From Zoogloea sp. LCSB751 (GTDB lineage Bacteria > Pseudomonadota > Gammaproteobacteria > Burkholderiales > Rhodocyclaceae), in NCBI RefSeq assembly GCF_002028455.1, contig NZ_MWUM01000006.1, positions 1-64,000 on the forward strand: a DNA stretch of 64,000 nucleotides, read 5' to 3'. The notes under the pieces were generated by a model. The model was not told the origin of the DNA, made no database searches, and saw only the letters and a program-made list of their open reading frames with translations. Positions 15,428 to 23,045 of the stretch are shown here, piece by piece. How positions within the stretch are numbered: position 1 is the first letter of the stretch; every line of letters starts with the position of its first letter. A program made the position numbers and the translations under genes.

Positions 15428-16812
15428 TGAACGCCCCCGACCTGCGCAACCTGCCGCCCCACTCCCTCGAAGCGGAACAGGGCCTGCTCGGCGCGATCCT
15501 CTGCGACGGCGCCCGGGTGCTCGACCGCATCGAGGGCGTTGCCCGCGCCAGCGACCTCTATCGCGCCGACCACCGGCTGATCTTCTCCGCGGCCAAGGCC
15601 CTGCACGATGCCGGCCGTGCCGTGGATCTGCTGACGGTCTGGAGCACTCTGGAGGCGCGCAACGAAGGCGAACAGGCCGGCGGCTTCGCGTACCTCGCCG
15701 AACTGGCCGACAGCGGCTTTGTCGCCAGCAACGCCCGCCAGTACGCCGAGACCATCCGGCAGCGGGCGACCCTGCGCGGGCTGCAGCAGATCGGCGCTGA
15801 CGTGCTGGCAGCCTGTGCCAACCCTGCCGGGCGGAGCCCCGCAGAGATCGCGGCCGACGCCGAGGCCGGGATGCTGACCCTACTGGACCGGACGGACAGC
15901 GACCCCGTTCGTCTGCAGGACGCCTTGTGCGATGTGCTCGCCGATGTGGACGCCCGCCGCGAACGTGGCGGTGCGCTGGCGGGACTCGCTACCGGCTTCC
16001 GGCGTTTCGACGAGATGACTGGTGGCCTTGAGCCGGGGCAGCTTGTCATCGTCGCCGCCCGCCCCAGCGTGGGCAAGACCGTCGCCGGCTGCAACATCGC
16101 TGCGCATGTGGCGGCAGCAGGTGAGACGGCGGCCTTCTTCACGCTGGAGATGACCCGCCGCGAGATTGCATCGCGCATCCTGGCGGCGCGCTCTGGCGTC
16201 ACAGTTCAGGCCATGCGCTCCGGCACGAGTGATCCTCGCGACTGGGATGAGATGGAGAACGCCACCGCCGCATCGGCGGCCTGGAAGATGTTCATCGATG
16301 ACACTCCGGCCGTCACGGTGGCCTATGTCCGCGCCAAGGCCCGCCGCATCCAGCGCACCCACGGCCTGGGGCTACTGGTGATCGACTACCTCGGCTTGAT
16401 GCGCGGCACCGGCGACAACCGGGCGCAGGAGGTCGGCAGCATTTCCCGCGGGCTGAAGGCGTTGGCGAAGGAGCTGCAGGTTCCGGTGATCGCCCTTGCC
16501 CAGCTCAACCGGGCCAGCGAGGCGCGCCCCGACAAGAGGCCCACCCTGGCTGATCTGCGCGACTCCGGCGAGATTGAGCAGGACGCGGACATCGTGGCCA
16601 TGCTCCACCGCGAAGACATGCACAGCACGGCGCCCGAGTGGGCCGGCCTCGCCCAGCTGCTGATCCGCAAGAACCGCAACGGCCCGACCGGGGAATGCCT
16701 GCTTGCCCTCGACGGCCCGCGGATGCGCTTCACCGACTTCTGCGGCCCACACCCGGGAATGGTCGCGGGCGAAAGCGAGAAAACAGGCCGCAGAAAGGGG
16801 TTTGAGGGGTGA
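15427..16812 (+). CDS. DnaB-family replicative helicase of the element
   Basis: The 461-residue protein is a full DnaB: N-terminal domain LPPHSLEAEQGLLGAIL (8-24), linker, then the RecA-like core with Walker A ARPSVGKT (about 213-220), the GLLVIDYLGLMRG Walker B, LAQLNRASEARPDKRPTLADLRDSGEIEQDADIV, and LLIRKNRNGPTGE near the end. It unwinds DNA at the element's origin. The host has its own dnaB; the copy here follows the O-like initiator by a one-base overlap. The start follows from that overlap; a longer frame upstream is not conserved in pattern. Confidence 0.92.
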   Translation: MNAPDLRNLPPHSLEAEQGLLGAILCDGARVLDRIEGVARASDLYRADHRLIFSAAKALHDAGRAVDLLTVWSTLEARNEGEQAGGFAYLAELADSGFVASNARQYAETIRQRATLRGLQQIGADVLAACANPAGRSPAEIAADAEAGMLTLLDRTDSDPVRLQDALCDVLADVDARRERGGALAGLATGFRRFDEMTGGLEPGQLVIVAARPSVGKTVAGCNIAAHVAAAGETAAFFTLEMTRREIASRILAARSGVTVQAMRSGTSDPRDWDEMENATAASAAWKMFIDDTPAVTVAYVRAKARRIQRTHGLGLLVIDYLGLMRGTGDNRAQEVGSISRGLKALAKELQVPVIALAQLNRASEARPDKRPTLADLRDSGEIEQDADIVAMLHREDMHSTAPEWAGLAQLLIRKNRNGPTGECLLALDGPRMRFTDFCGPHPGMVAGESEKTGRRKGFEG

Positions 16813-16923
16813 GGCGCGACACCCCCACCACCACACCCCTGCGAACGCAGCCGGCGGGCTGTATTCAAGCCGCAGGGGCATCCAAAGCCATACCAGTCTG
16901 AATTAGCAGGAGAAAAACAGGCA

Positions 16924-17355
16924 ATGACCGAGAAACGAACCACGCCCCGCTCAGCATGGAAGCCTGGGCAAAGCGGTAACCCAGCCGGCAAAAAACCCGG
17001 CAGCCGGAACAAAGCAACGATGGCCGTTCTGGCGCTCATGGAGTCCGGTGCCCATGACATCGCTCAAGCCGTCGTCGATGCAGCGCAATCAGGCGACCTC
17101 ACCGCGGCACGTCTGGTGCTGGACAAGTTGGTCCCGAACGTCCGCGAGCGTGCCGTGGAGCTGCCTGGACTGCCCAGCACGGAAAGCACGGCAGGAGTGG
17201 CTGAGGCACAGGCCGCCATCCTCCAGGCCGTTGCCACTGGCGATCTGACCCCGGGTGAAGCGGCGACGCTCTCGGGGATTGTCGAGAACCGCCGGAAGGC
17301 CATCGAAACCCAGGAGCTTGAACTGCGCATCAGCGCTTTGGAGGCCAAGAAATGA
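16924..17355 (+). CDS. DUF5681-domain phage protein
   Basis: The 143-residue protein starts with a WKPGQSGNPAGKKPGSRNKA motif at 16-36, diagnostic of the DUF5681 group of phage-associated proteins, often found near terminase genes. The rest is helical. A role in packaging is possible by association, but no terminase large subunit is present in this element. It overlaps the next gene by four bases. Confidence 0.65.
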   Translation: MTEKRTTPRSAWKPGQSGNPAGKKPGSRNKATMAVLALMESGAHDIAQAVVDAAQSGDLTAARLVLDKLVPNVRERAVELPGLPSTESTAGVAEAQAAILQAVATGDLTPGEAATLSGIVENRRKAIETQELELRISALEAKK

Positions 17356-17546
17356 CAAACCTGATCAATCGAATGACGAGGCTGAAAGCCAGAACTACCG
17401 AACGCCCGCGGCGGGTATTTGTGGCGACCGAGGAGAACGGCGAGCTTCTTATCCGCGGAGGTACGCCGCTTTCCGAGTTGGGAGACAACGACCTGCTTGT
17501 TATCACTGGGATTCCCCGGAGGACGGACCACCATGAGTCAGACTGA
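17352..17546 (+). CDS. Hypothetical small protein, 64 residues
   Basis: No family recognised. Basic N-terminus (LINRMTRLKARTTERPRR) followed by a compact strand-rich part (RVFVATEENGELLIRGG). It overlaps the genes on both sides by a few bases, as expected in a tight phage operon. Confidence 0.5.
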   Translation: MTNLINRMTRLKARTTERPRRVFVATEENGELLIRGGTPLSELGDNDLLVITGIPRRTDHHESD

Positions 17547-17760
17547 AAATCTGTTGAAACGGGTGCAGCGCATCGTGGAGCGCGACGACACCGGTACGGC
17601 TTCGCTTGCCGAGCGCCTGCGTAGTGCGCGGCAAGAGGGGCTCGTTCTTGAAACAACACCCGTCGAGCGCCTCGCCCGCCTGGAGGCAATGAAGCCTTCC
17701 AAGCTCCGGGATCGCCTTATCCGGGCATATCGCCGCCAGCTCGAGGGGGCACAGCAATGA
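17533..17760 (+). CDS. Hypothetical small helical protein, 75 residues
   Basis: The protein is almost wholly alpha-helical and charged (VQRIVERDDTGTASLAERLR, then KLRDRLIRAYRRQLEG). No family recognised. The ATG follows a CGGACCACC stretch, and the gene overlaps both neighbours, supporting a real place in the operon. Confidence 0.5.
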   Translation: MSQTENLLKRVQRIVERDDTGTASLAERLRSARQEGLVLETTPVERLARLEAMKPSKLRDRLIRAYRRQLEGAQQ

Positions 17761-17948
17761 CCCCGCCGAGGCTGACGGGGCGGCTCCCAGAGGCCGTCCG
17801 CCGTGCGCTGATTGACGCATCCCAGGTGGGTGCGCCGGATTCGCTGGAACGCCGCTGCGCCATCGATGGAGCTATTGCACATGCTCGGCTGTGGCATCCG
17901 GATTTCTTCAAAGTGGAGGACCAACATGCGGACCGTGGAAGTGAATGA
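17757..17948 (+). CDS. Hypothetical small protein, 63 residues
   Basis: No family recognised. It starts in a four-base overlap with the preceding gene (ATGA) and its last 23 bases overlap the following helix-turn-helix gene. Coding status is inferred from this packing. Confidence 0.4.
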   Translation: MTPPRLTGRLPEAVRRALIDASQVGAPDSLERRCAIDGAIAHARLWHPDFFKVEDQHADRGSE

Positions 17949-18153
17949 TCAGGGGCATCGGATCGGTGAGACGCACCCGCAGGCGAAGTACAGCAACGGC
18001 GAGGTTGCTGCGGTGCTCGTACTGCGTGACCAGGGGATGACCTACCAACAGATCGCCAAGGCCTGCGAAATGCCGAAATCCACCGTTGCCCACATCTGCC
18101 GCGGCGACCGGCGATGCCAGACCACGGCCAGATATTCGACGGTGGAGCGATGA
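17926..18153 (+). CDS. Small helix-turn-helix protein
   Basis: The 75-residue protein contains VLVLRDQGMTYQQIAKACEM and PKSTVAHICRGDRR, a clear helix-turn-helix of the Trp-repressor/resolvase type (residues 30-64). As the last gene before a terminator it could act as a late-gene regulator of the element. The inner ATG was chosen because the frame upstream lies within the preceding gene. Confidence 0.6.
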   Translation: MRTVEVNDQGHRIGETHPQAKYSNGEVAAVLVLRDQGMTYQQIAKACEMPKSTVAHICRGDRRCQTTARYSTVER

Positions 18154-18157
18154 CGAG

Positions 18158-18181
18158 GCCCGGCCATGCGCCGGGTTTTTT
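18158..18181 (+). terminator. Intrinsic terminator ending the early operon
   Basis: The stem CCCGGC/GCCGGG with a five-base loop is followed by TTTTTT. It separates the replication and small-gene operon from the structural genes that start at 18290. Confidence 0.75.
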
Positions 18182-18289
18182 CTGGCAAGCAGGCTGCAGT
18201 GGTGGCGGCAATATCTGTGCCATGCAAGGGGTGCGCGTGCCGCATTTGGCGCGCCGTACTGTGCGGGTGTCGCAAACGGAGCACCTCTC

Positions 18290-19165
18290 ATGCCCAAGTA
18301 CCTGACCCTTTCCGAAGCCGCCGAGCAGATCGGCGTCCATCGCTCGACCATGGCCCGCATGGTCGGCCGCAACGAAGTTCCTGCCCTTCGCCTCCCCTCC
18401 GGCGCCATCCGCATTGATGCGGCCGATTTCAAAGCCTGGAGGTCCGCCCACAGCACCGACCCCCTGGAGAACATCCCGATGACTGTTCCCGCAAGTCCTT
18501 CCGCGAAGCTCGAGAGCCTTGAGCATGAAATCGCCTTGACCGAACGCGCACTGACCGACGCCAACCGCGCCAACCACGCGGCCGGCGTCGAACTGGCCCG
18601 CGCGCCGAGCAAGCCCGAGGCACTGAAAGCAGCCCGCGAGGCAGCGAAGGAGGTTGCGGTGATCGAGGCCGATCTCGACATGCTGCGCAAGGCACGAGTT
18701 GCCGCCCGAGAAGCCGACGACGCCGAAGCCACGGCAGCGGCTCGGGCTCAGGCCATCGGACACATGAATGCCCTCGATGTCCTCATGGCCGAGCGGCAGG
18801 AGGCCGCCGAGCGTGTCGATACCGTGCTGGCTGATCTGAAAACGGCCCTGCAGGGCTGGATGGAAGCGGGGCGCGCCGTTGCTGACGAGGCGCGCGGGTT
18901 CTTCAAACTCACCGTTGCCGATCAGCGTCGCATGTCGGAATACTCCGGCGGTGCCTCGTCAATGGTGGATGTAGCCAGCAATGCCATTGCGGCGGAGGTT
19001 GATGACGCCTGCCGCGGGATGAACATCCATCACACGATGACCTTCAACTATCTGCGCCAGCATGCCGGCCAGCCGGAGATGGTGGCGGCGGCATCGGAAA
19101 GCTCCGCTGGCATGCTGCAGGCCCGCGTCCGTGAAATTGCCAAGCAGCGAGGGCTGCTGCAATGA
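18290..19165 (+). CDS. Excisionase-type helix-turn-helix fused to a coiled-coil phage protein
   Basis: Residues 1-48 (YLTLSEAAEQIGVHRSTMAR, then LPSGAIRIDAADFKAW) are a complete MerR/excisionase-type DNA-binding domain of the kind usually found as a stand-alone protein. Residues of about 70-220 are long charged helices (SAKLESLEHEIALTERAL, then AAREAAKEVAVIEADLDMLR), likely a coiled coil, and the C-terminal 70 residues are unrecognised. The total is 291 residues. A GGAG ribosome site precedes the ATG. It heads the structural segment and overlaps the scaffold-like gene by four bases. It might link DNA recognition with packaging or head assembly; that is speculation. Confidence 0.6.
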   Translation: MPKYLTLSEAAEQIGVHRSTMARMVGRNEVPALRLPSGAIRIDAADFKAWRSAHSTDPLENIPMTVPASPSAKLESLEHEIALTERALTDANRANHAAGVELARAPSKPEALKAAREAAKEVAVIEADLDMLRKARVAAREADDAEATAAARAQAIGHMNALDVLMAERQEAAERVDTVLADLKTALQGWMEAGRAVADEARGFFKLTVADQRRMSEYSGGASSMVDVASNAIAAEVDDACRGMNIHHTMTFNYLRQHAGQPEMVAAASESSAGMLQARVREIAKQRGLLQ

Positions 19166-19863
19166 CCGACTTCGCATCCATGGCCGCCCGGCTCTATGGC
19201 GGTCCCGCCCCGGCGGAGCAAGCGCCGGCCACGCCGCAGCCCGCCGCTTCGGCCGCCTCCCAGCTCTACGACGCGCCCCCGGAACCGCAGCAGGCAACCC
19301 CGGAAGCCGCCCCCGCCCCGGCGATGGAGGCGAAGCCGGCCGACGCGCAGCAGGCCCTCTACGGCGAGACCGAGGAGCTGCCCGCCGTAGAGGTGCCCGA
19401 GAGCATCCGGGCAATGCGAGAGGCTGACGGCGCCCGTCAGATGTACTCGCCGCAGGGTACTTACGCCTCGGTGCTGCCGGATGATCTGTGGTCCGGAGAT
19501 GAGGCCGCCCAGGCCATCCCCGAGCCCGTACAGCGTGCGGCCATCTCGGAACTGCGGGAGATGGCCGCCGATGTGGCCATGTCGAACGATGACGTTCGCG
19601 CCCTGCAGTCCATCGCCCGGCAGATCCCCGAGGCACCGAGCGACGCCGACCGCATAGCCTGGCGGGAGCAGGCTGTAACCCGCCTGAACGAGACCTACGG
19701 CAACGGCGCGGCCCAGGCATTCCGGGACGCTCGCGCGTTCATCGCCCAAGACCCCCGCCGCGCCAAGATCCTAGACGCCAAGGGGTTGGGCGACCACCCT
19801 GACACTGTGCTGATGGTGGCCCGCTTGGCCCGGCAGGCACGCATTCAAGGAAAGCTGAAATGA
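19162..19863 (+). CDS. Phage scaffold-like protein
   Basis: The 233-residue acidic protein has an Ala/Pro/Glu-rich, probably disordered first 85 residues and a helical C-terminal half ending in ARLARQARIQGKLK, a basic helix like those by which scaffolding proteins grip the coat protein. It directly precedes a Bbp16-type capsid gene. Scaffolding proteins guide procapsid assembly and then leave. The call rests on composition, the basic C-terminal helix and the neighbour, so it is moderate. Confidence 0.5.
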   Translation: MTDFASMAARLYGGPAPAEQAPATPQPAASAASQLYDAPPEPQQATPEAAPAPAMEAKPADAQQALYGETEELPAVEVPESIRAMREADGARQMYSPQGTYASVLPDDLWSGDEAAQAIPEPVQRAAISELREMAADVAMSNDDVRALQSIARQIPEAPSDADRIAWREQAVTRLNETYGNGAAQAFRDARAFIAQDPRRAKILDAKGLGDHPDTVLMVARLARQARIQGKLK

Positions 19864-20297
19864 CGATTCGTGACGTGAATTTGATCTACTCCAAGGCTCA
19901 GGCGGTCCTGCTTTCTGGTGATACCGCCTCGACCAACAGTTTCGACACCGGTAGCGCGCTGGCCTCGGACATCGGTCTCGGGGCGGATGACGTGTTTCTC
20001 AGCGTCATCTGCAACACGACCGCCTCGGGCGGCTCGGCGACGGTGCGGGCCGTCCTGCAGGACTCGGCGGACGGGGTGAATTTCGCCGATGTGATCGGCG
20101 GCGCCGTGTTTCCGGTCGCCAGCGTCATTGCCGGCGCGGTGCTCCTGCAGATCCCGTTTCCCACCCGGCTGCGCCGCTTCACCCAGGTGGCCTATCGAGT
20201 CGCGAACGGGACACTGACCGCCGGCAAGTTCGACGCGTTCGTGAGCATCGGCGTGCAGCGAAACATCAACCGCCCGAGCGGTTTTACTGTGGCCTGA
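19860..20297 (+). CDS. Bbp16-family capsid cement (decoration) protein
   Basis: The 145-residue protein begins MTIRDVNLIYSKAQAVLLSG and continues through strand-rich LQDSADGVNFADV, IPFPTRLRRFTQVAYRVAN and LTAGKFDAFVSIG, matching the Bbp16 family of Bordetella phage BPP-1-like podoviruses. Bbp16 binds the outside of the head and stabilises it. In such phages the major capsid gene is next to it; here the next gene is a truncated virion protein and no capsid gene is present. The gene itself looks intact. Confidence 0.75.
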   Translation: MTIRDVNLIYSKAQAVLLSGDTASTNSFDTGSALASDIGLGADDVFLSVICNTTASGGSATVRAVLQDSADGVNFADVIGGAVFPVASVIAGAVLLQIPFPTRLRRFTQVAYRVANGTLTAGKFDAFVSIGVQRNINRPSGFTVA

Positions 20298-20309
20298 TAG
20301 GAGGTTTCC

Positions 20310-20705
20310 ATGCCCACTGTTCCCCGATTCGACGGGCCGCAGGTAGCGGCCACCGGCTTCCCCGGCGAGCGCTTCGGCGCCGCGCAGGCCCGCAACTTCG
20401 CCCCGCAGCAGGCCCAGCAAATGGGCGGCGCCCTCGAGGAGGCCGGCGGCGCCGCGGCGCGCATCGCCGCCGAAATGGCCGAGGAAGCAAACCAGCTGCG
20501 CCGCATCGATGCCCGAAATCTGGCCCGCGAGAAGTTGAACACGCTGATTTATGACTCGTCCGAGGGCGTGCTGGCGCAGAAGGGCATCGCCGCGCTCGAG
20601 CGCTCGTCGAAGAAGGCTCTGCCGGACGAGTACGCGGAAAGGTTCAAGGGCGTTGTGGATGAAATCACGGCAACCCTAGGTTCCTCAACGCCTACTGGAC
20701 TATGA
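20310..20705 (+). pseudogene. N-terminal fragment of a phage internal virion/ejection protein
   Basis: The start MPTVPRFDGPQVAATGFPGE and the following helical, alanine-rich region (LEEAGGAAARIAAEMAEEAN) resemble the beginning of large podovirus internal virion proteins, which are usually many hundreds of residues long. After residue 122 the pattern breaks off (LGSSTPTGL) and the frame stops at 131 residues. A deletion that removed the rest of the gene, and perhaps the genes behind it, is the simplest reading. A good ribosome site (AGGAGG) remains. Confidence 0.55.
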
Positions 20706-20899
20706 AGGCTGACCGGTCCAGCCCGCTCGAGAGGGCTTCGCCTCTGCTTTCGACACCGCGCCGGACGCCTACGCCGATGCCACGCTCAGGAATAGCCACA
20801 GGCGTCAAAGAGAGCGCGCGGGTTCTCAGTTTCCTGAATCCCGTCACCACAGCCGCGGCGGTTATCTATGATGCAGTGGAACGCAACCTAAGCAAGTAG
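20702..20899 (+). CDS. Short frame after the truncated virion gene, doubtful
   Basis: A 65-residue frame starts in the stop codon of the preceding fragment. Its second half (ESARVLSFLNPVTTAAAVIY) is a plausible amphipathic or hydrophobic helix, and it may be the out-of-frame tail of a larger phage gene joined by deletion. The first half is low-complexity Pro/Ser/Arg and unlikely to be a natural protein start. Confidence 0.3.
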   Translation: MKADRSSPLERASPLLSTPRRTPTPMPRSGIATGVKESARVLSFLNPVTTAAAVIYDAVERNLSK

Positions 20900-21181
20900 G
20901 CTGCGGTATGTGCTCGCATCGGCATTTCGGTACATTGACTCCACCGATCAATTGCAGGGAATGCCGGAGCGCGGGCCGGATCTTGAGCGGGCTGTTGGGC
21001 GTTGAATGAGCTGAGGCGCGTCGTTATAGCTCCGGCGCCTGTGTGATTCGCTTCACTGCATTGGAGAAGGGTGGGCGTGACAATCTTGCCGACTGTGACG
21101 GGGGAAGGCGTGTAAGGCTGAGCATCACGGCTTATGTGCTTCACTGTATGCAAAGGTCGTCTTGAGAAAGGGGTCCGGCTT

Positions 21182-21640
21182 ATGACCAGCGACGATAGCG
21201 TCTTGTGGGGAGGCGTGATTGTGGCGCTCGCTGTCTTCAATGCAGGCGCGCTCATTTATCGAAGCGCAAGGGATGAAGACTTTAAGGTTGGGTTGTTTGA
21301 TTTGCTTTCGAATGGAGTCTTGGTGTTCTTCATCCTCGCCGCCCGCGATGGCTGGCATGTCGTTTCAACCGTTGCGTTGGTGGTTGTGGGTAGCGCGTTG
21401 GTTACGGTCCTTTCGCGCGTCAGGTGGATGGCGTTGATTAATCGGGCTGATGCGCGTGATAAGCGGATAGCCTTGCTTTGCTTTCCATTCCTCGTCGCTG
21501 TCTCAGTCGACTCCTTGATTCGGGACTTAGACGGTTACTCGTGGGCCCCGTCGCTCTTCTTTTTGGTGACCGCCATGGCCGCGATCCTTTGTCTTTTATG
21601 GGCAATAACAGGGTTGAGCGACTGGCTGCGCGGACCCTAG
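21182..21640 (+). CDS. Four-helix membrane protein, unknown
   Basis: The 152-residue protein has about four hydrophobic segments: VLWGGVIVALAVFNAGALIY, the LLSNGVLVFFILAA and VVSTVALVVVGSALVTVL segments, and a C-terminal pair ending ILCLLWAITGLSDWL. It is more AT-rich than the surrounding chromosome. It stands alone after the phage segment, in the zone where elements often carry cargo. Function unknown. The inner ATG (MTSDDSV) was preferred because the longer frame begins with an unlikely Cys-rich sequence. Confidence 0.5.
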   Translation: MTSDDSVLWGGVIVALAVFNAGALIYRSARDEDFKVGLFDLLSNGVLVFFILAARDGWHVVSTVALVVVGSALVTVLSRVRWMALINRADARDKRIALLCFPFLVAVSVDSLIRDLDGYSWAPSLFFLVTAMAAILCLLWAITGLSDWLRGP

Positions 21641-21941
21641 GCGCGACAACGAATGTGCCCTGGAAACGTTGTTTTACCCCTTGACACCTGGGTATAGGTG
21701 AGAGCATGCTGAAAAAGTCGTCGCAAACAACGGCGACCGGGCTTGGCGGCCCGAGTGTTCAGGCGGACGACCGCCTTAGAGCGGTTTTTTTGCGTCCGCA
21801 GCATGGTGTCGCCTATGGGCGGGCCGTGCGGGAGGGGAAACCCTGCCGGCCCTGAACCCGGTCCGCCAACCTGCACGGTTTCGCCCCCCAGCTTGGCGGC
21901 TGGGGAGCGGAGAAGCTGACCGCTAGTTCAGGAGATCCACC
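21641..21941. other. Intergenic region with a terminator
   Basis: No gene is seen. A short intrinsic terminator lies at 21770-21791 (annotated separately). The region ends with a good ribosome site (CAGGAG) for the next small gene. Confidence 0.6.
21770..21791 (+). terminator. Short intrinsic terminator
   Basis: The five-base stem ACCGC/GCGGT with a six-base loop is followed by seven T residues. The stem is short but the T-run is long. It would end transcription from the membrane-protein gene. Confidence 0.5.
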
Positions 21942-22193
21942 ATGAACATCACCCACGCAGGAGCAGCCGCGCCGAAGCACATCACCGCATTTCACGAGTT
22001 TTTCAAATCCGGCGACGGCAATCTGTTCGCTGTCCGGCAAGGAGCCCGAACGATTGATGCTCTCCAGCAGGCCAGTTGCTTTCTGGAGGTTGCGCACGAC
22101 GCCATCGACCGGTTGGCGGCAGAAACGGAGAGCCTCCAAAACTGGATACTCCCCGCCGACCGCCCCAAATTTGGGGGCACCCGCTTCTCCTGA
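21942..22193 (+). CDS. DUF3077/DUF6124-like small protein
   Basis: The 83-residue protein contains LFAVRQGARTIDALQQASCF followed by LEVAHDAIDRLA, the pattern of small proteins annotated as DUF3077 or DUF6124 in pseudomonads and relatives. Its function is unknown. It has a strong ribosome site. The last 15 residues run into the degraded zone to the right and may not be original. Confidence 0.5.
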   Translation: MNITHAGAAAPKHITAFHEFFKSGDGNLFAVRQGARTIDALQQASCFLEVAHDAIDRLAAETESLQNWILPADRPKFGGTRFS

Positions 22194-22316
22194 GTTTTGA
22201 GGACACCCCAACCGACCCGCCCGAGTGGCGGGTTTGGATTTTTGGCTGGCCGGTACGCATGAAGATGGTACGCAGCGAAGTACGCACTGGATCGGCGGTA
22301 TCCACGGGCACACACC

Positions 22317-22774
22317 TACCACCACCGGAGGGTCGTGCTCGGCGACCTTCCGCGCAGCTTCCGGGGTCTTTAGCGGCGGGGAGATCACGGGTATTTCCAC
22401 GCTGATCGACAGTCTGTGGCCGCTGCATGGATGCCGACCTTGCCGGAATCCATCGCCTCGACCAGCTCGGGCGTGCCATGCTCAACAACCTTCTGTGCGG
22501 CCTCAAGTGTTTTCCCGGAGCCAAGTCCGGCCTTGGCGGCGGCGATGTCCCGGGTTTGGCCTGTTACCTCAGGAAATTTTTCCTTAGCTGCCGCGGTGTC
22601 GTGCCTGACCCCGTTCCGCCCGCTCATCCGCTCCACAATCCGCTGCGCAATTGCCAGTCGCTCAGTGACGGTGAATTGCTTGCGATGGTTACAGGGAAGG
22701 TTACGTCGATGGTTACAGCGAAAACCGGGCGCAGGGATATCGGGCGTGGCGGCATCCAAGGGCGTGGGATCCAT
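22317..22774 (-). pseudogene. ParB-like nuclease/partition protein remnant, frameshifted
   Basis: One frame reads NHRKQFTVTERLAIAQRIVE, then TRDIAAAKAGLGSGKTLEAA and KVVEHGTPELVEAMDSGKVG, the central part of ParB-type proteins that accompany phage and island DNA methylases. The match ends at about 22400 in this frame and resumes in another (ISPPLKTPEAARKVAEHDPP), so a frameshift is present. The N-terminal catalytic/CTP-binding part is missing at 22774. It is a leftover of a larger gene cut at the element's right end. Confidence 0.6.
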
Positions 22775-22821
22775 GAAATCCTTGGGGCCGCCCCTGCTCT
22801 CCGCGTTGATTCGGATTGCCC

Positions 22822-22848
22822 GAATCTGGCTACATGGTGGCTACACAG
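22822..22848. repeat. Probable integrase arm-type sites, right end
   Basis: TGGCTACA occurs at 22827-22834 and 22838-22845, 11 bases apart, in a segment nearly identical to 10925-10950 at the left end. It lies about 60 bases inside the right att. Confidence 0.65.
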
Positions 22849-22860
22849 AGCCTACAAAGC

Positions 22861-22887
22861 AAAACGCCAACCCCGAAGGATTGGCGT
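22861..22887 (-). terminator. Element-supplied terminator for tRNA-Phe
   Basis: On the minus strand the stem CGCCAA/TTGGCG is followed by TTTTGCTTTG, 17 bases beyond the tRNA 3' end. The insertion displaced the presumed original terminator to 10715, and this one would restore proper tRNA 3' processing. Confidence 0.7.
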
Positions 22888-22903
22888 AAGTGCTTGAATT
22901 ACT

Positions 22904-22979
22904 TGGTGGCCAGTCGCGGAATCGAACCACGGACACGCGGATTTTCAATCCGCTGCTCTACCAACTGAGCTAACTGGCC
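22904..22979 (-). tRNA. tRNA-Phe (GAA anticodon)
   Basis: A complete 76-base tRNA on the minus strand: acceptor GGCCAGT, D arm AGCTCAGTTGGTAGAGC, anticodon stem-loop GGATTGAAAATCC with anticodon GAA, T arm with GGTTCGATTCC, and an encoded CCA end. Its 3' 50 bases are the att core of the adjoining element. Confidence 0.98.
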
Positions 22980-23045
22980 CCGAAAGAGAGCGCATTATAG
23001 GAACCCGCCTTTCACTCGTCAAGTACTTTCTGTACCTATTTTCGA

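Larger units (their letters stand above)
22194..22903. other. Degraded right end of the element
   Basis: There is no intact gene. On the minus strand is a broken ParB-like gene, and near the junction are arm-type integrase sites and a substitute tRNA terminator (all annotated separately). Confidence 0.65.
10765..22953. mobile_element. Integrative element (prophage remnant or phage satellite) in tRNA-Phe
   Basis: A 12.2-kb element lies between two 50-bp copies of the tRNA-Phe 3' end. A P4-like integrase gene sits next to the left junction. Inside are BrnTA, phage replication genes, small phage genes, a scaffold-like protein, Bbp16-type capsid cement protein, a truncated virion protein and a broken ParB-like gene. 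No large terminase, portal, major capsid, tail or lysis gene was recognised. The insertion leaves the tRNA gene whole and supplies a new terminator for it. Confidence 0.9.

Noticed and set aside
21813..22400. 195-codon leftward frame near the element's right end
   Set aside because: Only its first 28 codons match the ParB-like family; the rest is antisense to a small gene and low in coding signs, so only the remnant was annotated.
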